Shown: positions 12,601 through 23,359 of the stretch, in pieces
How positions within the stretch are numbered: position 1 is the stretch's first letter
How the letters are laid out: each line of letters begins with the position of its first letter
Origin: Saposhnikovia divaricata
Lineage: Eukaryota > Streptophyta > Magnoliopsida > Apiales > Apiaceae
Length of the DNA: 64,000 nt
Assembly: GCA_036435485.1 (NCBI GenBank)
Contig: CM071600.1
Span: forward strand, 118,722,046-118,786,045
Direction: 5' to 3'
Notes under the pieces: model-generated
The model's database searches: none
What the model was told of the DNA's origin: nothing
What the model saw: the letters and a program-made list of their open reading frames with translations, nothing else
Program-made: the position numbers and the translations under genes

Positions 12601-13217
12601 ATGTCATTGGTATTTTTTGATTAATGACATGTTTGATGTGTTATCCCATACCTGACAGAAAAAGACTGACCCCAAGCATGCGGATCTGTGTGTTGCTAAA
12701 ATCTATTCGGACTCTTGTAAGCGGCAGGAAGGTCGAACGTACAAGACAAATACTGTAGAAATAAAGGATAAAATTGTAAGTGTATTTTGTCGTATAGATG
12801 CAGTCTAAAATACTGCTTTATTAATTCCAAATATTGAATTAACCATTTCTTTCAGACCAAAATTCAGCAGTTACTGGAAGATGGAATGAAGGCTGAAGCA
12901 AATACAATCGCTTCTAATGGCAAGACCCATGCACGAAACTGGCTGGTGGGAAGGAAAGGAAAAAAGACTTGTACCGGATCGACTACTCTTGCTCCTACAG
13001 AAGACTTTGTTCAGGAGTTGACAACAAAGATACATAATCTTGAAGGTGAAATAGAAGCCAGGGTGAACAAAAAAGTGCAAGAGAACATGACATGGATGCT
13101 GAAAAATTGGGTGAAGCTAATCCAGATCTGAAATTGGATATTGGAGAGTTTTGTGCCAGGATTTCCAGTGATCAAGACGACAATGGTACTCCAATGACTC
13201 AAGCTGGCACAACTTAG
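9672..13217 (+). pseudogene. Decayed CACTA second-gene protein: PB1-like domain plus Transposase_24 (Ptta/En/Spm) type
   Basis: Spliced gene with recognisable GT-AG borders. Approximate exons: 9672-10041 (PB1-like, from MQGKIINVRLYYQGEF), 10131-10381, 10591-10842 (PPPLTRYEKNRLLQM, a hallmark of this family), 10933-11260, 11401-11650 (RGPTRMSRVHGR, LSNFLGTLARDN), 11747-11950 (YVIPEEGQKW, LLKYWGDE), 12036-12128, 12659-12775, 12856-13217 (C-terminal coiled region). It is broken: frameshifts near 9930, 11630 and 13100, and in-frame stops at about 11167, 11197 and 11807. Each stop is one transition from an Arg (CGA) or Trp (TGG) codon. In live elements this protein is thought to bind subterminal repeats. 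The 5' end of the gene may continue left of 9672. Confidence 0.75.
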
Positions 13218-13619
13218 GGATTTTATTCTGTAGCTATTAGTATTGGTATAACTTGGTTATTTCGTACTTTTGAAGTTTGAATTGGTGTACTTTGAACTTA
13301 GAATTGGTGCATGCGCTTGGTTTAGTAAATGTTGGTAAGAATATGTAAAAATGTTAAGTACTTTTGTTGGCTGCATCAATGCCTTGTGGTTGGTTTTTGG
13401 ACATTCAGTTGTTGTCTTGGTTTGGACAGGTTGGTATTATATATAAACAAAGTAGCCATTTTAAATTTTTATAAAAAACCATTGCATTTGACCCTATTTG
13501 ATGTTGCAGTATCATAGATTTAATGTTGCAATAAAAGAAATGCTGTTGCATTTAAAAAGAATGGTGTTGCTTAAAAAAATATAGTGTTGCAATAGACTCA
13601 ACTAGTGTTGCATTAGATA
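13218..13619 (+). other. 3' flank and subterminal motifs of the outer CACTA
   Basis: No gene. From about 13500 repeated TGTTGCA-type words appear at 20-40 bp spacing, as expected for subterminal protein-binding motifs. Confidence 0.5.
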
Positions 13620-13748
13620 GTGGTCCCCATTGCTGACGTGGCAACATGTGGGCCCCACTACTGACGTGGCACCATGTGGGCCCCACTGTTGACGTGGCAC
13701 TATGTGGGCCCCACTGCTGACGTGGCATCATGTGGGGCCCACTGCTGA
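13620..13748 (+). repeat. Tandem GCCCCACTGCTGACGTGGCA array, left half
   Basis: About four and a half imperfect copies of a 28-29 bp unit containing CCCACTGCTGACGTGGCACC. The array resumes at 16504, so one array was split by the inner CACTA. Confidence 0.85.
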
Positions 13749-13749
13749 T

Positions 13750-13775
13750 CTACACCAAATATGGCCTATTGCAAC
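13750..13775 (+). repeat. Left terminal inverted repeat of inner CACTA
   Basis: Begins CTACACCAAATATGGCC and is the exact reverse complement of 16476-16501. Confidence 0.9.
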
Positions 13776-14290
13776 GCCAAAAAAGTGTATTATTAGGCCG
13801 AAAAAATGTTACATTAGATGTTTATGTAACGCTTTTGCCAAAACTCGGCGTTGCATTTGCCGGCGTTGCATATGCCTTCTATAGCAACACTTTTCGAACT
13901 TATTGCAACACTTTATGAAGTATTACAATAAGAGTTTGTTGTAACACTTTTACATGTTTTAGCAACATTTTTAATGTGTTACAACAAACTAATGCAACAC
14001 TTTTTTGCAACAATAATTGACTTAAAATGTTACAAAGTGAGTTTATTGCATCATTTTTATGCAACATTTTGATGCATTTTGCAATACTTTGTTTTTTTGC
14101 AACATTTTGGTACCTTTTGCAATACTTTTTGATATTTTTGCAACAATAATCTACAACATTTTGATACCTTTTGCAATACTTTTAGGTTTTAGCAACATTT
14201 ATCTGCAACATTTTAATTACTATTGTAATACTTTTAAATTTTATTGGCAACACTTATTTGCAACACTTTTATTAGTTCACATTGCAATGT
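13776..14290. repeat. Subterminal motif cluster of inner CACTA
   Basis: Roughly twenty copies of GCAACATTTT/GCAACACTTT-like words at 15-35 bp spacing. ORFs across it are only translations of the repeat. Confidence 0.75.
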
Positions 14291-14521
14291 CCTGTTTGAA
14301 ATTTCAATATACCATGCATGAAAGCATATACCAAACCAGAAATGACATTTCAATGAAGCCCAAACATAGTCAGCTTTTAGGACAATATATTCTTAAGTCT
14401 AAAGTCGAAACACATGTCGACTTACACCACAATGCTACATTAAACGCGTAGTCTAATTAGTTAAGGTACCAACATACTACCAAAAGTACGCATATAGAAA
14501 ACAATACTTAAGTACTGATCA

Positions 14522-14734
14522 TCAACCATCATTTTTGTCGTCGGCCTCGTGAGCATTGTCATCATCACGATCATCATCCTCCTGATCCTGATCATCATTG
14601 TCCTCACTTTCGTCACCAGATGCAAGACATAACTCTTCGACATCAAGGTACTTGAAATCTGGATTGATTTTTTCCAATTTCGCTATTACCTTTGACATTT
14701 TCTCATACACCTTTCTATCTACCATCTCCTGCAT
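14522..14734 (-). pseudogene. C-terminal fragment of a CACTA second-gene protein
   Basis: 70 codons with VDRKVYEKMSKVIAKLEKIN, then an acidic Asp/Glu-rich tail. It parallels the last exon of the outer element (EARVNKKVQENMT, then a PDLKLDIGEFCA-like stretch near 13110-13170), giving the pattern (V-x-K-K/R-x-x-x-M ... NPD.K.LD..E.C). It is therefore the 3' end of the same type of gene, left behind after an internal deletion. Its own start codon is probably not a natural start. Confidence 0.6.
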
Positions 14735-15242
14735 TCAGCCATGGATGCACTTTAGCTGGTAAAACCTCCTTTATCAACTCAAGCAAATCGCTAAATACTG
14801 ACTCGCTAAATCCATGGATGCACTTTAGCTGGTAAAGCCTAACTATGAAACTTAGTCGAGTAAATTTTTTACAATCGGGATATAAAGGCTGCCCACCCTC
14901 CTTAACTTTCATAAAAAAATTCCTTGCATCATCATTCATTCCCTTTCTACCTCCATATTCAGTAGCATCATTACCCCCATATGCATCAGATATCATCGCC
15001 TCGAAATCATCTCCTAAACCCATACATATATCAGTATCCATCTCATCTACAATGCTGTCTATCTTAAGGTTTGAAACCTGGTAAATCCATTCAACAGATT
15101 GGGGACAAGGGCCATTGCATTTGAGATGCTCAAGTATACCCTTGGAACCACTCCAGTATACATTACTACATAATTTATAGGGACACATCAACTCATTGCC
15201 TACGGCATATCTGGAGAATGCTTTCGTAACAAAATCTTCCAC
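14715..15242 (-). pseudogene. N-terminal fragment of CACTA TnpD-type transposase
   Basis: About 175 codons. It contains a Cys/His segment (CPYKLCSNVYW, LKCNGPCP) as in the transposase-associated domain, an acidic middle, and LYPDCKKFTRLSFIVRLYQ with CIHGFSESVFSDLLELIKEV, the conserved block that precedes the catalytic Transposase_21 domain. The catalytic part is absent. The last 14 or so residues come from a local duplication (14739-14763) and are not native. A full TnpD is several hundred residues longer. Confidence 0.72.
14739..14836. repeat. 25-bp direct repeat at the internal deletion junction
   Basis: The same 25 bases, starting CCATGGATGCACTTTAGCTG, occur at 14739-14763 and 14812-14836. 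The right copy is in the native transposase frame (encodes YQLKCIHG backwards along the strand); the left copy is out of frame at the deletion junction. Confidence 0.85.
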
Positions 15243-16475
15243 CCCCTTCCTCTATTTATCACTATATTTCGGTAGTGATATCCATTTCTCTCCTTCAACA
15301 TCCATTTTCTACAAAAATGTTTTCGAATAAAAAACACAATACATCAAAAAAGAACATACCTAAGAAATCTCAGTAAAATCGCATTCTCTACTGAACAAAG
15401 CACTAATTTTTACCAATTCCACATGTATTTTAACCCCTTAAAAAATAAATCTATCGGTATATGTTTACATCTGACTAAAAGACAGAGGGTGAGTGGACAA
15501 TTCTCGACAATAAAAAATTAGTACTACCATTAAACCAAGCTCATAAAAACCAAGGATTATAAGCATACTCTGTATTCAATAAGCATTATCTAGTATAAAA
15601 TACTCTGTATTTTATATGGACTTTAGAGCTACGAAATCCAACACATTATCTGCTGGTAACAAAATACCTCAAAGAATATCAAAATCAAACAGCCAAATCA
15701 GAAATTATAAGCATATAAACTGACAAAGGATGCAACATACAAAAATTGACATTTGTCAAAATTAACAAACAATTACCAAAAATTTAACAAAACTTGCTCA
15801 CCTACACAAATTGAATAAACAATCAACATATAATACTAGTTTTAATCGAACAAAAATTATGAACATATACAATTAAACATATAATCCAAATATTTTCACA
15901 TGCATACACATATATCCATGTATAATCTAACATAAACGAAAAAATATGGGTAATTTACCTTGAATTAAAGTTCTAATTGAATATTCACTCCAACTTTTCT
16001 CGATCTAATCGATTTGGGATTTTGGGTTTTTGCGGTTTGAATTAAGGATTTGAGAGAGGTGTGAGAGATTAGTGAGAGATAAGAGTGAGAGAGATGAGAG
16101 AGGGAGAGATGGTCGAGAGAGATGAGTCAGATCTGAGAGAGTGAGGTCTGTGAGAGAGAGTGAGGTTTTGTGTTTTTTGTATAATAAAACATAATTTTTG
16201 TGCAATAAAATTTTTGGCACGAAAATATTTTGGCAAAGCCCGCCAATGAAAAATTGGAACTCCCGCTGATAATTTCGGTCAAGTTGACCAAAGTGTTGCA
16301 ATATTGGATCGTGTATTGTAACGATTTTGCTAAAGTATTGCAATTGTTATAAAATTTCAAAATGATCATTTTGCTTGCAACACTTTTCGTATTTCTTGCA
16401 ACATTTTCAAAAATATTGCAATAGACTACCAAGTTTTGTGTCTATTGTAACACTTTTTGCAACATATATATTGGT
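15243..16475 (-). other. 5' region of inner CACTA
   Basis: No convincing exon. 15960-16170 has GA/TC-rich stretches (GAGAGA) that could be a transcribed leader on the minus strand. 16250-16475 is a subterminal TTGCAA/GTTGCA motif cluster. Confidence 0.4.
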
Positions 16476-16501
16476 GTTGCAATAGGCCATATTTGGTGTA
16501 G
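16476..16501 (-). repeat. Right terminal inverted repeat of inner CACTA
   Basis: Exact inverted match to 13750-13775, followed by TG to complete the TAGTG end. Confidence 0.9.
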
Positions 16502-16503
16502 TG

Positions 16504-16620
16504 TGACGTGGCATCATGTGAGCCCCACTGCTGACGTGGCACCATGGTGGCCCACTGCTGATGTGGCACCATGGTGGTCCCCACTACTGACGCGGCACCA
16601 TGGTGAGCCCCACTGCTGAA
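16504..16620 (+). repeat. Tandem GCCCCACTGCTGACGTGGCA array, right half
   Basis: About four more imperfect units continuing the array that ends at 13748. Confidence 0.85.
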
Positions 16621-16862
16621 ATGGCTTCAAATCTTATGCAACACCATGGAGTGTTGCCTTTATGTGCTTTTGGTGTTGTAATATAGACCTTATGCAATAC
16701 TTTCTTGGCGTTGTAATAGTTTGTAAAAGTGTTGCATTAGGGGTCTTACGCAACGTCAATATTGGCAACGCTGCCTTGGTGTTGCCTATGACCTTAGGCA
16801 ACGCTTTTCAGGCCTTTTGCAACATTATTTGGGGGTTGCGTATGCTCACTTATGGCGTAGTG
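16621..16862. repeat. Subterminal motifs and right terminus of the outer CACTA
   Basis: Repeated GTTGCA/GCAACG words, ending GGCGTAGTG at 16862. Confidence 0.7.
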
Positions 16863-17466
16863 AACGGGTCATGTGCAAATGTTCTGTCCAAGATTTAAAG
16901 ATGCTTTGAAGTCCTTTAAGCAGACGAAGGGAAAGAACAAAGTTGATGATGCGAACTCTACACATGTGATCGAGGATGGAGAGTTTTTGATGGCGAGTGA
17001 GGATACTGTTTCTGGTTCGGTAAAGAATAAATCAGAATGGGTGATGGATTCTGCTGCTTCCATGCATATATGTAGAGATCGAGTGATGTTTGAGACTTTA
17101 TACACTGATGAAAATCTTGGTAATGTCGTTGTGGGGAATGATGAGAAGATGAAGGTTCAAGGAGTTGGAACTGTTCGTCTTAAACTCCATGATGGTACGA
17201 TCAAGAAAGCTCTCAATGTGGGATACGTATCAGATGCATCAAAAAATGTGTTGCCTTTGATTGTGTTGGCATCATGTGGGTACAGATTCGCTGAACGAGG
17301 GCGAAGTTGCAACGTGTATAATGGAAAGAGCTTGATTCTACAAGGGATGATGAATAAGAAGAACATCTATTGCTTAGATGGGGAAGCAACGACGATGAAG
17401 ACCGAGAAAAAAGTAAGATTCTCGGAATCGGTTGAGGTATTAGGGAATTCGAGCCGAGGGAGGATT
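16863..17466 (+). pseudogene. Ty1/copia gag-protease remnant
   Basis: The frame enters from the CACTA junction in the second half of a CCHC knuckle (GHVQMFCPRFK). A linker and the protease region follow: SEWVMDSAASMHICRD (D-S-A active-site region), VVGNDEKMKVQGVGTVRLKL and GMMNKKNIYCLDG. It matches the family through to the end of the protease, then runs directly into an LTR, so integrase, reverse transcriptase and RNase H are gone. The upstream gag is beyond the CACTA insertion and not in the window. Confidence 0.8.
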
Positions 17467-17935
17467 TGTTGGGGTCGCCCCGAATTCCTAATTAAGTTAA
17501 GAATCCTATTATGAGCAGAATTCTATTTTGTGATAATTGAGGTAGTTCTTATTCTTGGTAGGAATATTAATTGTAGAAGTTTTCTATCAAAGATAAGAAA
17601 AGATGGTAATTGTCTAAATAGATATTGAATTAGAATAGGATTAGAATATTTGTGGTGGTTATAAATATAGATATTTGTAGGGGTTTTGAAGCATTGCAAA
17701 AGTTAGAGAGTTGTGTGCGATACACAAGAGAGAGCTTTTGTAATCAAGGTGAGGTGATTGTATTCAAGAGTGTTGAGTGAAGGAGCGACTCCAATCTTGT
17801 AATACAATCATATTTAGTGGATTTATGGTTTTACCCTCCCTTGAGGGGTTTCCATGTTAATTTGTTGTGTTCTTTACTTTCGTGTTTGTTATTGTGTTTG
17901 ATTAACGTCGATCTATAGTGGATGCGATCATAACA
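17467..17935 (+). repeat. Copia LTR with a polypurine tract before it and a PBS after it
   Basis: 469 bp from TGTTGGGG to ATAACA. A purine tract (GCCGAGGGAGGATT) is just upstream, as before a 3' LTR. A PBS (TGGTATTAGAGC) is 2 bp downstream, as after a 5' LTR. A TATA box (TATAAATA) is at 17660-17667. Confidence 0.65.
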
Positions 17936-18238
17936 AGTGGTATTAGAGCCGATGGTTAAGAAGTTGATCTTGGGCTTGCGAGCTGCAAGTTGTGTGGTGT
18001 GGGCTCTCCAGAACCACAGTTGGAGATCTTGGATGGCTTGTGTCGAAAGTCTTTCTGACACTGAGGTGGTCGGGCGGCGTGTCCCGTAAGATGAGGAGCC
18101 ACAGATGAATAGCGACGGTATAAGGGTCACAAGATTGGTGGTTCTTGGATTGAGGGGAGATTGTAGAGTGGGTGTCAACCCAAGTCCCACATTAATAAGA
18201 TAAAGAAGAATTATCTTGAATATAAGCAGCCAAAACAA
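17936..18238 (+). mobile_element. Short internal region and start of a short terminal repeat of a TRIM-like relic (first half)
   Basis: Only about 210 bp separate the PBS from a purine tract (GATTGAGGGGAGAT, 18148-18161). After this, TGTAGAGTGGGTGTCAACCC at 18162 looks like the start of a short LTR. The relic is cut at 18238 by copia-1 and continues at 26128. No coding capacity. The LTR before the PBS does not look like this terminal repeat, so the element may be chimeric. Confidence 0.45.
17938..17949 (+). other. Primer-binding site, initiator-Met-tRNA type
   Basis: TGGTATTAGAGC, one change from the plant copia consensus TGGTATCAGAGC. Confidence 0.75.
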
Positions 18239-19346
18239 TGTTGGGACAATCAGATCGTGGCCCTGCGATTTATGATACAATAAATTAACGAGTACGAATA
18301 GAAAAGTCACTTTGTTAACGGTTGATTCCACGTTCTTCTATTGTATTCCCAAATTCCCTTGAGCGAAGTGTGGCCTTCGTCTTCTCAAGTTAACCTCTCT
18401 TCTTGCTCCTGGGTGGCTACAAAATTTCTTGACCAACCCTAGCAAGAAGAGAATAAGAATATATATATATAGGCCTACAATAGGGATCATGGATAATTAG
18501 GTTAGGCCTCCCAATGACATTCCGAGCCCAGCCCAATGTCATTTAATATTAATTCAATCCACTAAAAAATTAATATTTGCACTACCTTTCGTAATACCGT
18601 AATTTAATTAATTAATTCGGTTCCAATATTATTTGCTTATTAAATTCCCCATGTTTAAAATATCGCATGTCCATTAATTAAATAAATTACTGATAATTCA
18701 TTTAATTAATATCTTTTATCCTTGATCATCCACTCAACCTTTATTTAATTATGCCGGAATAAATCCACCTGCAGAGTTTCACATAATTAAATCTTTTTGA
18801 GCTTTCAAGGGGACATCATTAACCCGAATATTATCAGGACATGGATTCCTTCAATAAATAATATTCACCATGTATATAATTCCATCACTCAAAATATAAT
18901 GATATAATTCAAAAGAATTATCTCATATATAAATCAAAGCATGTAAATAATATATACGTGTCAATTACTATATCTGGATTAAGAACCTAAGCATTAATAA
19001 TAACATAGAATCTTAGTTCACCTTCTTAATCAGTATAAGGGAACAATTCTAAATTTGATCCTGTTCAATATACACAAAGTATACTAGTATTATTTAATAG
19101 TCAATATAAACTATTCTAAATAATACTACAGCCATACCAGTGGATTGTCCAAAACCACCTGTGCTGTGAACCTTATTATATTATATAAACCGTATTTAAC
19201 AATCTAACATTCTGTATCCCATTTGATACTAGATTGTCCACAATATATAATATTAGATAGCATGTAAACATTTAAATGATTCTCAATAAAACTGGCCAGA
19301 AATAAATGTATATACTTCAAATAAATATTTTCAGTATACACCAACA
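18239..19346 (-). repeat. 3' LTR of copia-1
   Basis: 1108 bp, TG...CA ends. A run of alternating TA near 18460-18471 is the likely TATA region read on the minus strand. Confidence 0.93.
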
Positions 19347-19361
19347 ATCTCCCACTTATAC
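19347..19361 (-). other. Polypurine tract of copia-1
   Basis: The minus strand reads GTATAAGTGGGAGAT directly before the 3' LTR. Confidence 0.8.
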
Positions 19362-19416
19362 TCAAAATATTCTACGAGTATATCAGTGTTTATTTAATCC
19401 ACTATTACACAAAAAA

Positions 19417-22400
19417 CTATGTGTCCATCCATCTGACTCCTATCGCTTCCACATGACTGTCAAAAACCTTGGCTGGCAAGCTCTTTGTGAAAGGATCTGC
19501 CCGATTGTCTTCTGATGATATGTGAGTCATAACTATATCTCCTCGCTTTACGATTCCTCGTATGAGATGATACTTACGTTCAATATGTTTAGCTGCTTTG
19601 TGATCTTGCGGTTTCTTCGAATTTGCCACAGCACCAGTGTTATCACAATACACTGTCAAACTCCTAGGCAAATTAGGTACCACATCCAAGTCCAAAAGAA
19701 AGTTCCTGAATCACACAGCCTCCTTTGCAGCCTCAGAGGCCGCCACGTACTCGGCTTCTATGGTGGAGTCTGCAATGCATTTCTGCTTTACACTCCTCCA
19801 TATAACGGCTCCACCTCCCAAAGTAAAAACATATCCCGAGGTTGATTTCCTCTTATCCCTATCTGATTGAAAATCTGAATCAGTATATCCCAAAGGAAAT
19901 AGATCTGAGGCCTTGTAAATTAACATATACTCCTTAGTCCTTCTCAGGTACTTGAGTATAGTTTTTACTGCACTCCAATGTTCCTGACCTGGGTTCGACT
20001 GATATCTACTAACCATGCCTACAGCAAAGCAGATGTCAAGCCTCGTACATAACATAGCATACATTAAGCTTCCACATGCCGAAGCATAAGGAACTGCTTT
20101 CATGCTCTCTATATCCTTAGGTGTCGAAGGACACTGCTCCTTGGATAGAGCCACTCCATGCTTAAAAGGTAGAAAACCTTTCTTAGAGTTCTGCATGTTA
20201 AAACGAGCTAATATTTCATCAATGTAGGGCTCTTGAGATAAAGCCAACATCCTTTTCTTGCGATCCATTATTACTTTGATCCCAAGGATGTATGTCGCTT
20301 CACCTAAGTCCTTCATTTCAAATTGTTTGAACAACCATGCCTTACTGATGACAACATCTGAACATTGTTTCCAATGAGTAAAATGTCATCTACATACAGT
20401 ACTAGAAAAACCACTGCATTACCCTCACTTCTCTTATACACGCATGATTCGCTTGGACTTTGATCAAATCCATATGACTGGACTGCATGATCAAAACGAA
20501 TATTCCAGTCCCTAGAAGCTTGTTTTAGTCCATAAATAGACCTCTTAAGCTTATAAACAAGATGCTCTTGGCCTTCCTTAATGAATCCTTTTGGTTGTTG
20601 CATATAGATGGTTTCCTCAATACTTCCATTAAGGAAAGATGTCTTGACATCCATTTGCCAAATCTCATAATCGAGATGAGCTGCTATAGATAAAAGAATC
20701 CGGATCGACTTAAGCATAACAACCGGCGAAAAGGTTTCCTCATAATCGATCCCTTCTTTCTGAGTATACCCTTTCGCAACAAGTCGTGCTTTCCAGGCTT
20801 TCACCTTTTTGTCAGATCCTCATTTCTTCTTGTAGATCCACATACATCCAATGGGTTTTACACCTTTAGGTGGTTCCATGAGCTCCCAAACTTGATTGGA
20901 ATACATAGATTCCATCTCAGATTCCATTGCCTTTCGCCATAGATCTGCATCTTTATCTAGAATTGCCTATTCGTATGTCCTGGGATCCTCATCATGTTCA
21001 CCAGAGACCAAGTCCGAGGACTCTCCCAAAAACATGAATCTATCTGGTTGTTGAACAACCCTCCCACTACAACGAGGCACTGGTGCAGTATTAGTGTTAA
21101 GTTGTGCATTTTCTTGTGGATGTTCTACTTGTACTATTGGCACTTGGGGATTATCTGTCCCTCCCACTAGTTCCTCTAAAATGATACTACTCATGGGTTT
21201 ATGGTTCATTATATAGTCTTCTTCTAAGAATCTAGCATTGGTGCTAACAATGATATCTCGATCCCTGGGACTATAAAATGAATAACCTTTCGTTCCCATG
21301 GGATAGCCTACAAACAACCTTACTTCTGTACGAGATTCTAACTTGGTCGCGTTCTTGTTCAGCACATGTGCTGGACAACCCCAAATCCGAATATGTCTTA
21401 GACTTGGTTTGCTACCAGTCCACAATTCTATTGGAGTCTTGGGAACCGACTTAGAAGGTACCAAGTTTAGAAGGTAAGCCGCTGTTTCAATAGCATATCC
21501 CCAGAACGACTTGGGTAAATCTGAATAACTCATCATCGATCTAACACTCTCTAAAAGAGTCCGATTCCTTCTCTCTGCTACACCATTCTGCTGAGGTGTG
21601 CCAGGTGTAGACAACTGGGATGTGATCCCATTTTCTGATAAATTTTCCCTAAATTCTCCAAGCAAGTATTCGCCACCACGATCTGATCGTAGTGACTTGA
21701 TACATTTTCCAAGATGTCGCTTCTTCGCACTTGCTTTGTACTCTTTGAATTTTTCAAAGCACTCAGACTTACGGCGCAACAAATAAATGTACCCATATCT
21801 AGAATAATCGTCAATGAAAGTGACAAAATACTCATAACCTCCTCTTGCTTGGATACTCATAGGTCCACATAAATCAGTATGAACCAATTCTAACACTTCT
21901 TTGGCTCTATTCCCCTTTTCTTTAAAAGGCTATTAGTCATTTTACCTTCCAAGCAGGATTCACAAACTGGAAATGGCTCCACTGCCAACGAGCCTAATGG
22001 CCCATCTACTACTAGTCTTTGAATCCTCCTCAAGTTAATATGACCTAATCTTAAGTGCCAAAAATATGTTTGGTTCAATTCAGAAGGTTTCTTTCTTTTA
22101 TTTGAGCTAGAAAGAATGTTATTAGTTTCCTTTTGTTGCAGCATTGGTTGGACATGATTAATAATATATAAATTGTCTTGCAATGTACCAGAACATATAA
22201 CTTGTTTATTCATCATAATAGAAACATTATGATCCAAACAAACATTATAACCATCCATAGCAAGTTTAGAAACCGAAATCAAATTCCTTCTAAACGAAGA
22301 TACATAAAGACAATTGTTCAAAAGCAAAATCCTATCATTGCCAAAAGATAAAGTAATTATTCCAACTGCAACTACTGCTACTTTCGTAGCATCTCCCATG

Positions 22401-23359
22401 AACACATATATCTCGCTATCTCTAAGCATTCTGGATTGCTGGAACCCCTGCAATGAGTTACAAACATGGTCAGTGGCTCCTGTATCTACACACCAAGTGC
22501 TCGTAGATATAGCCGCTATGTATGTTTCCGTAACTAGAGAAAGAGACATACCAGTATTTTTTGTCTTCTTAGGAAGAGGACAATCCTATTTCCAGTGACC
22601 TGACTGCTTGCACCTGAAGCACTTGCCCTTAAGCTTTTTCACACCACCTTGAACTCCCACTGCAATAGTAACCTTTCCAGCTTTCTGTGTCTGATTCTTT
22701 TTCTTCTTCTTACCTTTCGGCTTAGATGAAGAAGCTTTCTCAGCCACATTCACTTGAACATTCTGTTTAAAGAGTCCTTTAGCTGCCTGAAGTTCTGTCA
22801 GAAGTTCCGTGAGACTATACATCCTTTTGTTCATGGTGTAATTCAAGCGGAACTGCTCAAAACTTTTGGGCAAGCTCATAAGGATGATATCGATCTGGGT
22901 TTCTCCATCAATATCAGCACCAAGGATCTCCATCTCATTCAGATGAGACATCATTCTGAGAACTTGATCCCTTACAGGTGTTCCTTCAACCATCTGAGTG
23001 TTCATTAAAGCCTTCATTGCTACTTGCCAAGCAACCCTATCCTGTTCCCCAAAAAGTTCCTTGAGATTAAAGAGCATATCTGAAGCAGTGACCATAGCCT
23101 GATGCTGATGCTGCAAAACACCCGACATTGCTGCCAAAATGTAACATCGTGACATCTCATCAGCCTTAACCCACCGCTTATAATACTCCTTCTCACTTTC
23201 AGGAGCATCTTCAGCAGGCTGATCTTGCTTGGGTTCATAAGTACAAAATTTGTACTCCTCAGCAGTCAACACTATGTCCAAATTACGTTTCCATTCAATA
23301 TAGTTTGGTCCAGTAAGTTTGTTATCCTTAAGTATGGTGAATAGTGGATTAAAACCCAT
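19417..23359 (-). pseudogene. copia-1 gag-pol, mutated
   Basis: Order on the minus strand: gag (23359-22586; LTGPNYIEWKRNLDIVL start, zinc knuckle CFRCKQSGHW), protease (WCVDTGATDHVC), integrase (HLRLGHI, HTDLCGPMS, FIDDYSRYGY, SDRGGEYL, TPQQNGVAERRNRTLLE), reverse transcriptase (QMDVKTSFLNG, YVDDILLIGNN) and RNase H (YTDSDFQSDRDKRKSTSGY, DSTIEAEYVAASEA, YCDNTGA). Compared with copia-2 it has premature stops at about 22586, 20964, 20818 and 19708 and one-base deletions near 21930 and 20345. Each segment alone is well conserved. The ATG chosen (23359) follows the leader and starts the conserved MGFNPLFTILKDNKLTGPN gag end. Confidence 0.92.

Larger units (their letters stand above)
13749..16503 (-). 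mobile_element. Inner CACTA element, internally deleted
   Basis: Terminal inverted repeats: 13750-13775 and 16476-16501 are exact 26-bp reverse complements. The right end reads GGTGTAGTG, that is CACTACACC inverted; the left end has lost or changed the first two bases (TCTACACC). The 3-bp target duplication TGA occurs at 13746-13748 and 16504-16506, and removing the element restores the surrounding repeat unit. Both ends carry dense GCAACA/TGTTGC motifs. It codes, on the minus strand, only the start of one transposase gene and the end of another, so it is non-autonomous. Confidence 0.88.
9387..16862 (+). mobile_element. Right-hand part of a large CACTA (En/Spm) transposon
   Basis: The right terminus ends GGCGTAGTG at 16862, the reverse complement of CACTACGCC, a CACTA end. 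Just inside are many short GCAACAC/TGTTGC-type subterminal motifs. A spliced second-gene transposon protein (9672-13217) fills the left half. The left terminus is not in the window; the Athila-like element at 1-9386 probably sits inside it. The bases after 16862 are AAC, the expected 3-bp target duplication, but the matching copy cannot be seen. A smaller CACTA has jumped into its subterminal region. Confidence 0.75.

Noticed and set aside
13702..13918. Overlapping ORFs reading MWGPLL-type peptides
   Set aside because: Translations of the GCCCCACTGCTGACGTGG array and TIR, not proteins.
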